In this document: in pieces, positions 12,337-24,251 of the stretch | How positions within the stretch are numbered: the first letter of the stretch is position 1 | Layout of the letters: every line of letters begins with the position of its first letter | Origin: Pyrus communis | Taxonomy: Eukaryota; Streptophyta; Magnoliopsida; Rosales; Rosaceae | Length of the DNA: 64,000 bases | Reading direction: 5' to 3' | Assembly (NCBI RefSeq): GCF_963583255.1 | Contig: NC_084808.1 | Location: 27,546,300 to 27,610,299 of the forward strand | Program-made: the position numbers and the translations under genes | Notes under the pieces: generated by a model | Told to the model about the DNA's origin: nothing | Databases searched by the model: none | The model's input: only the letters and a program-made list of their open reading frames with translations

Positions 12337-15108
12337 GTCTATTTCATTTCCTCTATGCTGTCTCAATCTTCATAACTCACATTTATGTGCATTTTTTGTC
12401 TGGTTCTTATTTAAAATGTATCTAATTGAATATTTATAACCAAAAGAATTAATTTTTCTAATTGCCCAACTTTATAGGTTTTGCATCATTGGAACATCAG
12501 GCCTATGTCATTGCTTTACCTAAGGTAGTTGAAATGTACTTACAATATCTTAGCTTTTAGTTTTTTTCTTCTTTGGCTGCTTAGAGATTATGTGTCATGA
12601 GCCTGGCCTTTAATAGTTTAGGAAAAATTTTGCATCTCTTTGAAAGCTACGAATTCAACTTTTGGGTTCCTTCAACTCAGAATTTATAGATGTAACATTT
12701 CAAGGCTCATGTTGGTATGAAATTGTAATTCCTCATCCGTCATTACATTTTTTTGACAGGGATTTCAGTTCATAAAACAATAAACTGCATAAATTTGTAA
12801 AAGTCTACTTTTTTAGATGGTAAAATCTTAGATTGCCAATTGACGATATAATTGCAATTTGAATTCAATCTGCTTTCCGTGCACATGTGATATGTATGTG
12901 TGCACTAAAATCTCCAAGATATAAAATTCCAATTTCATTCTCTCCCTTAACAACGTTATTACTGAAGAAATTAAAGAATATTTTCAGTTCAGAGTATGAG
13001 TGCTATATGTGTTTGTTTCATTCCTAAAAATTATGGGACATAATTATGCAAAACTTAATTGATGATCGTATGAAAGCTATAAAACATCTCTCTGTACAAT
13101 TCTTTAAATCTGGTTCAGTTTTGTCTTAGGTATCCATACAATCATTATTTGTGAGATAATTAGTTCCATGGTTCAATTATATTTTTTCCATGAGAATATT
13201 TCCATGTTGTAATAGAAGAATTGTCTAAAGTTCCTTAAACCTTTCATCTTTTATGTTTACCATAAAACAAATAACAATGCATCATAATGAATTACAAATT
13301 GTTTTTTATTTCTTACATTCAAATTTGGTTTTTATACTTTCTTCCTACGTATGACACCATTTTTCCATCGATGTCAACTAATTATTATATATTATAATTA
13401 ATTGCCATAAAACTTTTTTTTTAACACTTTATTTTACAATTTTAGAAAGGAAAAAAAAATTGCTAATTCAGCAAGGAGCTTACAGTGCTGACAAATACAT
13501 TTTCAAACAATGAAGAAGCAAACATTCAAAGGTATGTAAAATTGATTAATACTTTATTAATTTTGTTTTGTTAATGCTTTACGTTTAATTACAATTTTTA
13601 CTAAGCTTTCTCTTCAGAGGAATTAGCTATTACTAATATATATACAAACCATCTTCTTTTCACATGATCTAAATACATGACAAATTACTTGCTTGCATAT
13701 TGAAAGGCTAAATTGAACATCCAAAAGTATAAAAGTAGACATTTTCACTAGAGATATACCATGTCCACATATTTTAATCTAATATGTTCTTTCACATATT
13801 TACAAAATATGGACAGGATTTATCTTTAATGGAAGGATGTCTGTTTATACTTCCAAATGTTAGCCTTAAACCTTTTGCTAGACAAACAAATAATTAACCA
13901 TGTATTCACAATAAGTTAGAAGAAGAAAGTATCTATATAAATTGGTAATAGTTAATTCCTCTGAAGAGAAAAGACGGAAATGATGATTCTTACTCCATAT
14001 AATTAAACCTAAGTTTACCAATTTACGTAAATCTGATCCGTCTTAGATCGCCAACATTTAACTTTGTTTTAAAAATTATAATATTGCCAAATAAACTACT
14101 ATTTAATCATAGCATGATTTGCAATACTTTTCTAAGTCTTATATAACACTATCACTAAATATATTTTATTGCAAAAGACATCAATTTTCATTTTTGTTGT
14201 ACTAAATTCCAACAAACTTATATTTTCTGAAACATTATTCAAATTCTCATCCCAGGTATGCATCCAATTTCACTTACTCTTTATTTGTATAAATTAAAAA
14301 ATTACCACATGCAATGGATAGTCGGGGGGGCTAAGAATTCACAGTGTTAGTCTTTTTTTTTTCATCTAAGGTTGTCTTTCAATTTTTATTTTAGATTTTT
14401 CCTAATTTGGATAAAACCCTAATGATTTCGTTTTGCTGTCAGTATATACATGCTTATTTAGAATCAAATGACACAACTTTATATTTACAATTATATTTTG
14501 TTTCTAATAGCTTATATAAGTTTTTCTTCGTTTTCCTATAACATCGTATCGTAACATGGTCTAATCATATTCAATATAATTGAACAAACTGTTATCGACC
14601 GGTTAATGCCAATTTAAACACTTCTAATAAGTTACAGCTACATTTATTATCTCGAATTTCAACATCAAATGTAAATTTTTTTACTTCAAATATTTCGTTA
14701 ATTATTAATAATCGTTTTGACGTGTTATATACTCACACTCATAAAAGCAGTTATCCTCTTATACATAATTCTTCACCACAAATTTATATCACTATTAAAA
14801 CACTTCTAACCTTAATTTATAGTTACTGCAGTATGTTCTATGTGCACATCATTTTCTTCTTCAGTTTCTGCTGTTTTTTGTTCTCTGAGTTGTACATGTT
14901 ACCGGTGTTCACAACTAAAATCAATTACACAGACTTGACTACAGGTATGCCGCAACTTACATCACTTTCTGCCAACACTCTACTTCTTTTTCTTATTATA
15001 TTTTCTGTGTTTAAATAGCATGAACATACTAAAAACCTGTTAATTACAAACTATCCATTACAAGTTTGCATTGACTGTTTTCTTCTTTTATGTCCAATAG
15101 TTTTAAGA
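12337..15108 (+). other. Helitron 3' filler DNA
   Basis: AT-rich, non-coding sequence between the possible captured fragment and the 3' hairpin. The frame at 14722-15018 is hydrophobic and low in complexity, with no family signature. It may include intron sequence from the captured gene. Confidence 0.5.
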
Positions 15109-15138
15109 CCCGCAGCAACGCGCGGGCACTATTACTAA
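15109..15138 (+). repeat. Helitron 3' terminus: hairpin and CTAA end
   Basis: Stem CCCGC (15109-15113) and GCGGG (15122-15126), then CACTATTACTAA ending at 15138 and a host T at 15139. The hairpin lies 12 bases before the end, as usual for plant Helitrons, where it acts as the transfer terminator. Confidence 0.88.
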
Positions 15139-16013
15139 TATATACTAAATATAATAGTTAAACTCGACGATAGTTAATCTTAATTTTCAAAAGATATGTG
15201 TACCTGCTTATGTGATGTTAGATGCAATTTTTGTTCAACACGTAGTGTTAACTTACAAAATTGTCCTCAAGAATAATGTTCCTGTATCTTTTTGTTCCGT
15301 TTATTCCACAAGTTAACATGCCGGCCAATTAAGTAATAAACAAGGACTTTGAGGACCACCAAATTGGAAAGGATAAAATAAGAGGTCCTGGATTTAAGGC
15401 TATGAAGCTTCTGGCCCCGTGCATGCGTAGTAGCTAGAGTTGGTGGCGCCTGGCGGGTTATACGTGTATTCTACGGGTCTACAGGTCCAAAATATGAAAG
15501 GAAATCTTTCATAGGAGGGAAAAGCTAATTTCTGGGTTAGCTAACCCTAGCTACATGTAAACTAAGTGCGTGAAAGCATTTGAAGCCTGAACTTTCTGGT
15601 AAACAAATGCACATTAATAAATTAAAGTTAGATATGTGAGTGTATATATACATGCACACACACACACACACAGAAAGATCCATATCTCGTGACTGGATTA
15701 ATAAGCAGATCCATGGAAGCGGCTAGCCCTCGAAATTTTCATCATCTACAAACGAGGTTAATGTGGATGCATGGTTAATTAATCTTTCTTGTCCAATTAA
15801 AGCTGTAAATTTCTAAAAATTTGGTATTTAATACTCTTGAAATGCTGTAGAAACTTAGTTAACATATATTGTGCCCTTACTTATTGCCAACAGATGATTA
15901 TTTTCAGTAATTAACTGAATCATTGAAAATTAGGGTTGTTCTTCCCGAATGTGAAGCGCTGAAAATCAAGGATTATAACTTTATCAGTGTGTTCCCAGTT
16001 AATTTATGCAAAC

Positions 16014-16051
<38 letters not shown>

Positions 16052-16131
16052 GATTATTGGCAATGCATGGGACCAGCAGACTGGTGACAGATGATCGATT
16101 AAGACATATATAAATTTGTATTAATATATAT
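15139..16131. other. Intergenic DNA with CA and TA microsatellites
   Basis: No gene seen. A CA repeat is at about 15655-15672 and a TA repeat at about 16017-16045. Confidence 0.6.
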
Positions 16132-17330
16132 GGGTTTTTATCACAAATGGTCCTGAAGATTGGTCTTCACAATCAAGATGGTCCCTAAAATTAAAAATCA
16201 ATCAATGTAGTTCCTGAAAATAGGTGTTGCAAATCAATTTGGTCCTAGGTGTCACAATTCTGTTAAAAATTATGTTAAGTGCTGATTTGACACATAAATG
16301 GACCTCATAAATCATTTTTTCTTACAAATGGTCATTGAAATTGACTCGGGACATCAAAATGGTCCCTGAAATTGACCAACGACATCAAAATTAATGATCA
16401 CTGAAATTGAAAATTGATCAATGTAGTTCCGCAAGTGTCTCAAATCAATGTAGTCATTCCGTCACAATTTTGTCAAAAATTTTGTATGTGTTGATGTGAC
16501 ACATAAATGCGTCATACAAGTGTAATTAGATTTTAAAAATTACAAATACGCTTAATAATTTAGTAGTTAATAAAAAAATTGTCAATCCAAAAACCCAGTC
16601 CTGCAATCACCTATGATCCGAGTCCACATTTCTCTACCTTTCACCGAATTGAACCTGAATCTAGATCACTTTTGGTGACGGCGCAACTTTTAGAACATCA
16701 CCGTTAACATTTAGGCGATCAACATCCTCACAACCTTAATCTTGAAGAGATTGTTCGGCGCTTCTATGGTAGTCTGGTGATGCAACATCAAGGTCTGCCT
16801 TGAGATAATGAGGTTATACCCGATATGCGTCTATTGTTGGTTGAAAACTATTTCCACACTCCCTCTTACCTTTGAGAATTTATGAAAGGGATCTTTCTTC
16901 AGAGTAGGCCCTAATATAAGGGAAAAAAAATTCCTTGTGTAAAAAGGTATTTAGACAACTATTTTAATTAATTATTAAACCCACATTAGCACATAACAAT
17001 TTTTTTTATAAAATTATGGCGGAATGATCATATTGATTTGTGACATCTATTTTCAAGGATTATATTGATCGATTTTCAATTTCAGGGACCATCTTGATAG
17101 CGTGGCTCAATTTCAAGAACCATCTTGATGGTGCGGGTCAATTTCAATGACCATTTATGAAAAAAAACCCGTAAATCTTGTAAGGCCCATTTATGTGCCA
17201 CATCAGCACTTAACTGAATTTTTAACAAAATTGTGACGGAATGACCACATTGATTTGACACATCTATTTTCAAGAACTACATTGATTGATTTTCAATTTC
17301 AAAGACCATTTGTGAAATAAAAAAAAACCC
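16132..17330. mobile_element. Non-autonomous element with long terminal inverted repeats (about 370 bp each)
   Basis: The left arm (16132 to about 16500) begins GGGTTTTTATCACAAATGG. The reverse complement of the right arm (about 16960-17330) begins GGGTTTTTTTTTATTTCACA and continues with the same phrases (AAATGGTC, TCAATCAATGTAGTTC, CCGTCACAATTTTGT). The 450-base centre has no coding signature. Flanks AATATATAT and TACATATAT agree at 7 of 9, compatible with a diverged 9-bp duplication. Long TIRs plus 9-bp duplication suggest a Mutator-like origin. The TA-rich flanks weaken the duplication argument. Confidence 0.7.
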
Positions 17331-18052
17331 TACATATATATATATATATATGTGCGCGTGTTCATCTGTCCAATGTTTCAGGCTTCAGCTACAAATTTCT
17401 AATTTTTATATATAATATATATAGTGGGGATTTCATTGCTGCCATATTGGTCGTCTCTCTTTAATTTCGTTATCTGGCCAATTGAAACGCTGAGTGTATG
17501 CCTATGTATACTGGTGAATGACTTCATGGTTGTGGATGCAAGGGTGAAGAAGTTATTAAATAAATACGCAGAGTTGCACATGCCATTAATATTACAACAA
17601 TTATACAGTGGCGAGCCAGCACTGGCCATTGCCAACGACGAGACTGGAACAATGATGGTATGCATGCCATGAACTGTCGTCCCCAATTAACTGTCGTATA
17701 AGAAAGACCTGGCTAGTAAACTGTAAAACAGTTAATTTGGGTGTCTGCAAACTTGCATGCAAAAATATCATCCACATTACCTCTAACATTTCCCTTTCAA
17801 CTTTTTCTTTCTTCTTTTCTCTAACATAAATGGTCAGAAAAATAACTTTTGGCCTAGATTTTATTGATATTTTCCTTATCTTTTTTCTTTTAATTTAAAA
17901 CAGAGCATGTTAGTACCGTCAACGATGGAGACAAAGTAGTGATTCATGGCAGATATATGGATCCAGCAGCAATGTTGCCGGCCCTACTGGGCCAATGGCA
18001 AATAATTAATTCCAAATTTCCACTGCACATATTGGGACATGGCATCCAATCT
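17331..18052. other. Intergenic DNA
   Basis: Contains a TA repeat right after the element and overlapping frames on both strands at 17399-17789. These lack family features, splice context and a plausible start, so none is called. Confidence 0.55.
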
Positions 18053-18213
18053 AGACCAAGAACTGGACTTAGCTGCTATTAATCACCAATCACGGTTGGA
18101 CACATGTCCAAGTATTTGATTTTTTAATCAAATTTGACCACTTGTCCGACCGTGATTGGTGATCAGCAGCAGCTGCTGGTGATCTTTTCAGCAGCGAAGT
18201 TCTATTCCTAGAC
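18053..18213. repeat. Imperfect foldback (about 160 bp)
   Basis: TCTAGACC near 18050 mirrors CTAGACC near 18208. AATCACCAATCACGG (18080-18094) mirrors CCGTGATTGGTGAT (18150-18163). ATTTGATTTTTTAATCAAAT lies at the centre. GCAGC-rich segments in the right arm are partly repeated at 18240-18265. It could be a MITE or a hairpin-RNA source; no target duplication was settled. It lies downstream of the FLX-like gene on its minus strand. Confidence 0.5.
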
Positions 18214-18583
18214 CACTAGTATGTTGGGCCTATTGGTCTTTTCAGCTGCTGCTGCTGATCTTTTCAGTTTCCCTGGAACTTCTATGAGCCAACACTTACA
18301 AATTCTACTATCCAACTAGTTTAAAGGGGTTTTGTTTGTCATAAATCAGTAATCATTCCAGAAGCAATCTAAAAACCCCCTTAAAATGATACTAATTTAT
18401 CCATATTTACTTCCAATACGGACCCTAAGACACAACCCCGCTTTCCCTTTCACACATTTATCTTGCCTACTACTCACTTCCTAGTTACTACATCTCATCT
18501 TGTTGTAAGTAAAAAAAATAAATACATGGCCAAGATCTCTTTTCTTTTACCAATTCCAGAGCATTTGATATTCTTAGGACAAC

Positions 18584-19675
18584 TTAATGCCGTGATCCAC
18601 GCTTATCATAGGGTCCCCAACCAGTACTATGGCCGCTGCGATACGGACGACCTGAATATCTCATCTCGGGACTTCCATTCATCATTCCATAACCTCCACC
18701 ACCTATACATAAACATGAGAGCAGTCAAAACAACTTGCCTGACGGAGTAAGAGGTCCATGAGCGCTAGAGTTCTCTGTGTTAGTGTGTGTGCGCACATGG
18801 GTGAGAAAGAGTGAGAGAGAGAGGAAGATTCACCTAGTCCTCGTGGCCTCCTGTCTGCATTCAGCTGCTCTGCTCTTAGCTTCTCTATTTCACGAGCCAT
18901 GGAAACGAGGTTCTTTTCCATTGCTTGCTTTTGTTCAACTAGTTCTTCATTGGCTTTCCTCTCAAATTCATAAGCTCTCCTAAAAAAGTTGCATAGTCAA
19001 TCCAAATATGCAGACAAAAGAGCAGCAGCTATCGTAATTGGAAATGCATTAAGCGTTTTCCTAATGTGTGCACCCATCTCCTAAAAAGGAAAAGAAGAGC
19101 AAGATACTATTTTGGCTATTAAACTAATTAAAAATGCTTTGTTAAAACCTGGTCTCGACAAGCTCGTTTCGCATCCCATCAATATCAGCCCTCATGGCAA
19201 TTAGTTGCCGATGCTCTGCTTGCAACCGAGTAACGTCCTGTGTCAGACCTTGGACTTGGGAAGACAGTTCCTGCCGTAAATTATTTAATTTATGAACTTC
19301 AGCTCTTAACTGCACAACTTCTGCCTTTAAAGGCTCTGTAGCACGGAGATCGGCTTCTAGCTTCAAACCTCTCTCAATCAACTCCCTAGACTGCGCCTCT
19401 TTCTCAGCCTGGACTTTAGGTATGGCCTGCCCCAATTTATGAATTTCATCTTTCGCATCTGCCAGTTGCCTTTGAAGAAGGGTATTATCATCAATTACAA
19501 GCCGGTTCTCAGCAATAATTTGCTGCATTTCTCTATGCTGCACAGCAAGTTGTTCTTCCAAAGCTGCAAGGTGAATAGACAAGGGTCCCGGCCCTCTGTT
19601 CATAACAGGTCGTGGATCATCACGATAACCTTGATAACCGTTAGAATGGCGAGACACACGGTTTCTCCCTGACAT
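18584..19675 (-). CDS. FLX-like coiled-coil protein (FLOWERING LOCUS C EXPRESSOR family)
   Basis: FLX family proteins are scaffolds of the FRIGIDA complex in Arabidopsis; the role of this paralogue is unknown. Three coding exons on the minus strand: 19675-19149, 18979-18834 and 18702-18584. Both junctions have GT-AG sites and keep the frame (ACC AG/G AGA; CTA G/GT GGT), giving 263 residues. The protein starts [10 protein letters not shown]. It has a long coiled coil (about residues 40-215, with [13 protein letters not shown] and [15 protein letters not shown]), then [11 protein letters not shown], and a Gly/Tyr-rich tail ending [12 protein letters not shown], typical of FLX-like 3/4. I chose the ATG at 19675 because the bases before it (TGATGCAG then GATCTCCTG) look like an acceptor in a 5' UTR, which makes the upstream ATGs intronic. 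Confidence 0.9.
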
Positions 19676-20880
19676 CAGGAGATCCTGCATCATCAAACTA
19701 GTTCAGTATGATCAAGGGAGACATAAATTAGGACAGAAGATGAAACATCATCCTTTGTCCAGCTGTTCAAGGAACAGAGCAGCCGAAACAAAAGAATTGA
19801 ATGGAAATATACGTAAAATCCTTGCTCTTCATTGATTCCATGCTTCCTCGATTGTTTTAATGACGCATTTAAGATGTACGGAGTACTACAATGGATTCCA
19901 TTTCCATCAGATCACGGATCAAAACTTTAAAAGGTAACAAGTCTCAAACACGTCGGCTAAACATGATAATTAAATAACCTCAAATGATGAACTCCTATCT
20001 CTTTCTTTCAAAGAGAAATAAAAACCTCATATATCGGTGTCAAATTAGCTCCTCAAAGTAATTCAACACCAAGCACTTAAATACGCATCGATGTAGAGAA
20101 TATTGCTTAATCATCCATATTTTTTCTAACTTAGGAGCGTAATCAATAATCTGAATTGATCTTGCGAGTCGCAAACAACACCTACAAAATAGAATCCCAT
20201 CCTACTTGCAATGAACTAACTCTAATACATATATATAGAATCCCATCCTAGTAGAAAAAAGGACTATATATCCTCGAATTCCTCTTTATCGGCAAACCTA
20301 TGGAACCATCTTCGGTGACAAAATGTGAACCCGAATTCCCTCTTTCGTTCAAAAACTGTAACGGAAGGTCTTTGACATCCTCCAAGTGCATAATTCACTC
20401 TGCATAATAACTTACCACCCTCGAATTCCTCTTTGAACTGCATCAATGGTTTCTGTGTTTTCGATTACATCAACTACAACTCTGCATTCCAATCTCTAAA
20501 ACGTCCAAAACTTTCACTTAGAAGTATAATTCTTAAAGCTGGAAACATGCTTTTGCATAATTGCACTTGGGAGTTCCATAATCAGATATAATTAATGAAC
20601 GAAAATTAGAATCGATACAAATTCCAACGTTAAAGTTTGATTAAGTAAAATTAAAGCTGTATCCATAATTTCATGCGAAAAAAATTAATGGCGAAGATAA
20701 CATCTATCCATATATGCAGGTGAGCAAAATTACAGAGTGCGAAGAAAGTTGCAAAGCTTGCTGTAAATTGACAAATAACGACACCGTTTCAAGCAAAAAC
20801 TTACAAAGGTTGAGCCTTTAGACCGAGCGCGAGCCTCTGATATTGGACGGGAACACTGGTTTGCCTCAGCAGCTCAGCAG
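19676..20880 (-). other. 5' UTR intron and first non-coding exon of the FLX-like gene
   Basis: Reading the minus strand, a consensus donor CTTT/GTAAGT ends a putative non-coding exon at 20805, and an acceptor TGATGCAG ends at about 19685, just before the ATG. The first exon would run from about 20880. Long first introns in 5' UTRs often enhance expression; that use here is inference. Confidence 0.55.
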
Positions 20881-22168
20881 AATACCAACCAACCCTACAC
20901 CCAACAAGGCGATTGGATTTCTCAATGACGAAACTGCCCTTGTTGCCCCTTCAAAGTTCAAGATTAACGTTCTTCGGTTCTATGGTTAATGGGCCTTCTT
21001 GGCTGACCTTAAAATGTCACAAATCAATATGGGCCTTAGGCCCAGTGATTGACGTAAAGGTGGACTTCAACAATAGCTCAACATTATATTTTAAATTATG
21101 CACTTATTACTGTGGTCTAGTAGCATTCTTTTTCACCTATCAGTGTCTTAAGTTTGAATATCGTGAATGACGAGTTCAATATAATCTATTGTGATGGGTT
21201 CATTGCCTGACAACCCAAATTCTCCTCTCTCAGTGTAATACCACATCCGCACTCCTAATGTAAATATATAGTTGTATAGAAAAGATACTTTGAATTGTTG
21301 ATATTATCTATTTGATTAGTTACGTACATCGTTTGGTTTTTCATTTCTTTCACAATTGAAGTTCTCTAACTCACTAGTTGATGAGTCCTATATTACTTCT
21401 CAAAGGGTAGTGTTATCCACACACTCTCAAATTTCAGCTGTCTGATTGAAGAAAATGATCAATGTCCAAAAAATAACAAGAATGTGTGGAATGTAAAAAT
21501 GGGTTAGCAATATCCCTTCTTAAATTCATGTGGTGAGAAATATTTTTTGGAAAATCCAATAGAAGTCAATACATTTGTCATTGTTTTTCGTTATGTGGTA
21601 GAGAGGAGAAATGAAGTACGTAAGGGAAGGTAGATAAAGAAATGTAAGTGCAATGACACACAATATAAAATTTAAAAACTAAACACCGATAATAATTTTA
21701 AGTTGTTTTCACTTTCAGATTTTTGTTATGACATATTATCTTCCGTTTCTCCTACTCCTCCCTTAATCCTTCCTTCATCATTTTCTCCCATACGCATACC
21801 AATACCTAATATTACAAAATATGTTACCAAAACCTTATCCCATACATACATGTTGACTTGTTGTACAGTTGTAGACAAACATACACAAGTGAGTGAGATT
21901 CTAAAATTATTTTAGACAGAGATGGAGAGGGATGGGCTATTACTGTTAAGGTCCTACACACAGGGATAGCAACACACAAGTCCCTTTCAACATAACAAAA
22001 ACAAGGAATAATAATACTATGTCGACATATTTTTCTCGGAGAAAAGTCTCAATTCTCAACGACCTTTTGGCCCTTGCGGTAATCTTCTGTAATTTATGCA
22101 ATCTCCACATCACCTTTTATTCATACATAGTTATTACTCATCCTTTTATCTAATTAACTAGCTAGGAG
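20881..22168. other. FLX-like promoter side and intergenic DNA
   Basis: No gene seen. It contains a short foldback at 21403-21519. Frames at 20913-21170 and 21703-21915 have no recognisable features. Confidence 0.5.
21403..21519. repeat. Small MITE-like foldback
   Basis: The left end AAGGGTAGTGTTATCCACAC matches the reverse complement of the right end, which reads AAGGGATATTGCTAACCC and then ACATTCCACACA. About 115 bases with no coding capacity. Confidence 0.5.
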
Positions 22169-22890
22169 CAAGGACGGAGCTAGTGTAGGCCTAGAGGGCG
22201 GATGCCCCCACTCATTTAAAAAAAAAATGTATGATTGCGTTCCAATTCTCATAACCAGCCCTAATTAAACTACAATTAAAAAAATTGGTAGGCAACTAAA
22301 CTAGTCTACCGTTTTGGATCCCAAATGCTCTACCTGATGACAATTTAATTAACAATTAATTTAATTGTGCCTTCCCATTTTTCTAACCCTAGGTCGTTAA
22401 TCCACACAAAACTCATCCCACCACGTACGGCAAAGCAATTCTAGTCCTCAACTTGTCCAGATTTTTCCTCCCCTTTTATTCAACCAAAACTCAAATGAAT
22501 TTGGAGTGTTATAGACAGTTGGAGTTCCAGTAATCAATTATCAAAATTCAACACAAGAATTTTACTCCACAAGGTATTTTATACGACTTTACTTCATTAA
22601 TTTGTTTTTGGCATTTCAATTTAGAATTTAGCTTTCTAATTTAGAGATCAATGGATGAATGATAACATGATTATTTTTATATAAAGAGATATTTAATGGT
22701 ATTGGTAATGATATTGTTATGCAACGCTTTCAAAACATGAAAACGATTCGAGGAATAATGTAATATATTGTATGAAAAACTTTATAAATTAATATATTAG
22801 TGTTTTGTTCAATAAATTCTTGAGATTTTTAATTGTGACTTTGTTGTTTGAGGATGTCCTCGCTCATACAAATCTCTGGATTCGTCCCTG
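22169..22890. mobile_element. hAT-like non-autonomous element, 722 bp
   Basis: Ends CAAGGACGGAGCTAG (left) and, reverse-complemented, CAGGGACGAATCCAGAG (right), resembling the CAGGGGCGGA-type ends of plant hAT elements. The flanks are GCTAGGAG (22161-22168) and GCTAGGAT (22891-22898), an 8-bp duplication with one mismatch, as expected for hAT. The interior is AT-rich with no transposase. Confidence 0.8.
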
Positions 22891-22898
22891 GCTAGGAT

Positions 22899-23479
22899 AT
22901 GTATGAATTCAAACCACTAATCATCAACGACCTCTCTTTTCAAACATTTTTTGTATGTCAAGGTCGTGCCTCAATTGGCTGTGTTCATATTCTTAATCCA
23001 ACCCATCTATTTCTACTACTAGTCAAGAGTGACTTTTTATCCATCAACTTGAAAAAGAAAATAAAAGTTCGATAAATCACTTCCTACACAAACTTAACTT
23101 GTAATCTAAATGATAAAAGCGGCATAGAAATTGAGAGTTATATACGCAGCAATACCACAATTCACTGTTAGAGTTAGATCTATGTTTTAGGTAATACTAG
23201 AGAAACTAAATTTACATACAAAGTTTTGTAAACTAAATGACATGAAAATTGATGATTGGATTATGACTTTAAGCATCGAAAAACGTGCTCATTCTTATTT
23301 ATGAACACCTTTTGATTTGCAAATTTTATCTACAAATTTAGTCTTTTTAACATTATCATATGTTTTTGTTTTAATGAGTACTACCTTTCTAGGGTGAAAA
23401 AAAATGATTTTTATGCAAGAGGACTGATATTAATTATTAGATGATTGCTCCTATCACGCTGCAAAGAGGATTTATAATG
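22899..23479. other. Intergenic DNA with a short MITE-like unit
   Basis: No gene. About 23190-23355 resembles 32320-32477 and is listed as its own family. Confidence 0.5.
23190..23355. repeat. MITE-like family F, copy 1
   Basis: Begins GGTAATACTAGAGAAACTAA and ends with its rough inverse (TTTAGTCTTTTTAACATTAT). It also holds AAACTAAATGA, shared with 32320-32477. About 165 bases, non-coding. Confidence 0.45.
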
Positions 23480-23702
23480 GAATGAGTATCCTCTCCGAAT
23501 CATTTTTGTGAGGATCTTAGGAATTCTCAAATTATATCCGTTCATCGTACATTGTGCTGTCAGAAATCATTTTAAATACTTTGATTTAAAATTAAAAACG
23601 AATAATACCTGATGAAAACTGACGAAAACTGACTGCACGATGTACGATGAACAAACATGTTTTAAGAATCCCAAAATCCTCACAAAGAGGATCTACATTC
23701 TT
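23480..23702. repeat. MITE family A, copy 1 (upstream of the B-box gene)
   Basis: Ends are imperfect inverted repeats around AGGATCCTCTCCGGATCCTC. The core phrase is CGTTCATCGTACATTGTG with its inverse CACGATGTACGATGAACA. About 220 bases. It lies about 430 bases upstream of the B-box gene TATA box. Confidence 0.7.
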
Positions 23703-24134
23703 TACGATGGATAGAAGCCAAGCCGTTTTTAGAGGACATGTGGATCGTGGGAGGACCACAATGCTGGAGGGAATGCAAAACTCTGAAATTTAAACTAGTA
23801 CTGATGGACTGTATGGGGCAGGGATGAAAAACTAACAAAACGGTCTTTTTACAATTCGGATAAGAAGAAAGTGAGAGATGGGACCCGTATCTACTACGAA
23901 ACAAGAAATCTGTCGATGAGGAGAACTAGCCAATGGGAAGCTGGGGATTCGGATCGAATTTGTAAACTCGACCAATTGGGAAACAGATAAGCCTCTCTGC
24001 GGGCCCGAAAGTACAGTCCTCTCTCTCTCCTCCCCAAAAGTGCGGATCCAAGAGCTGGCCTTCGCTGTTTTATGCTGCGTAAAAGCGCCGGTTGTGGGGC
24101 ACTCGAGCCCTAATTATTTCTTGCGCTCTTCACT

Positions 24135-24251
24135 TATATAAAAGTGCATTTTATCAGACAGTTGCTACTCTCGAATTCGCACTATTTAACTGTACTCTCT
24201 CAGAAAAAGCTTTTGGGATTTCAAATTTTGTGTCGAATTTTGTTTTCTTTG
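24135..24251 (+). promoter_or_regulatory. TATA box and 5' leader of the B-box gene
   Basis: TATATAAAA at 24135-24143 lies 109 bases before the ATG at 24252. Transcription would start near 24167, leaving a leader of about 85 bases. CT runs lie upstream at 24018-24032. Confidence 0.6.

Larger units (their letters stand above)
2859..15138 (+). mobile_element. Helitron, autonomous-type but decayed, 12.3 kb
   Basis: Rolling-circle DNA transposon. The 5' end begins TCTATATATACTAAAAGC. The 3' end has a GC hairpin (CCCGC, 8-base loop, GCGGG, 15109-15126) followed by CACTATTACTAA and then a host T, matching the CTRR ending and A/T target rule of canonical Helitrons. Inside, 6740-11670 carries a broken Rep-helicase gene in the same orientation. 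A second 5' terminus lies at 4269, so the true element could be 4269-15138 with an older related 5' end beside it. The base before each TC is T, so TTC may be the real terminus. For the outer copy the flanks would then be A (2857) and T (15139). There are no terminal inverted repeats and no target duplication, as expected for the class. Confidence 0.88.

Noticed and set aside
14722..15018. Hydrophobic plus-strand frame near the Helitron 3' end
   Set aside because: Low-complexity, T-rich membrane-like sequence with no signature or splice context; typical of AT-rich DNA.
17399..17789. Overlapping frames on both strands, including one reading LLNKYAELHMPLILQQLYSG
   Set aside because: No recognised family, no splice or promoter context, and equal open frames on both strands over the same bases, which suggests chance.
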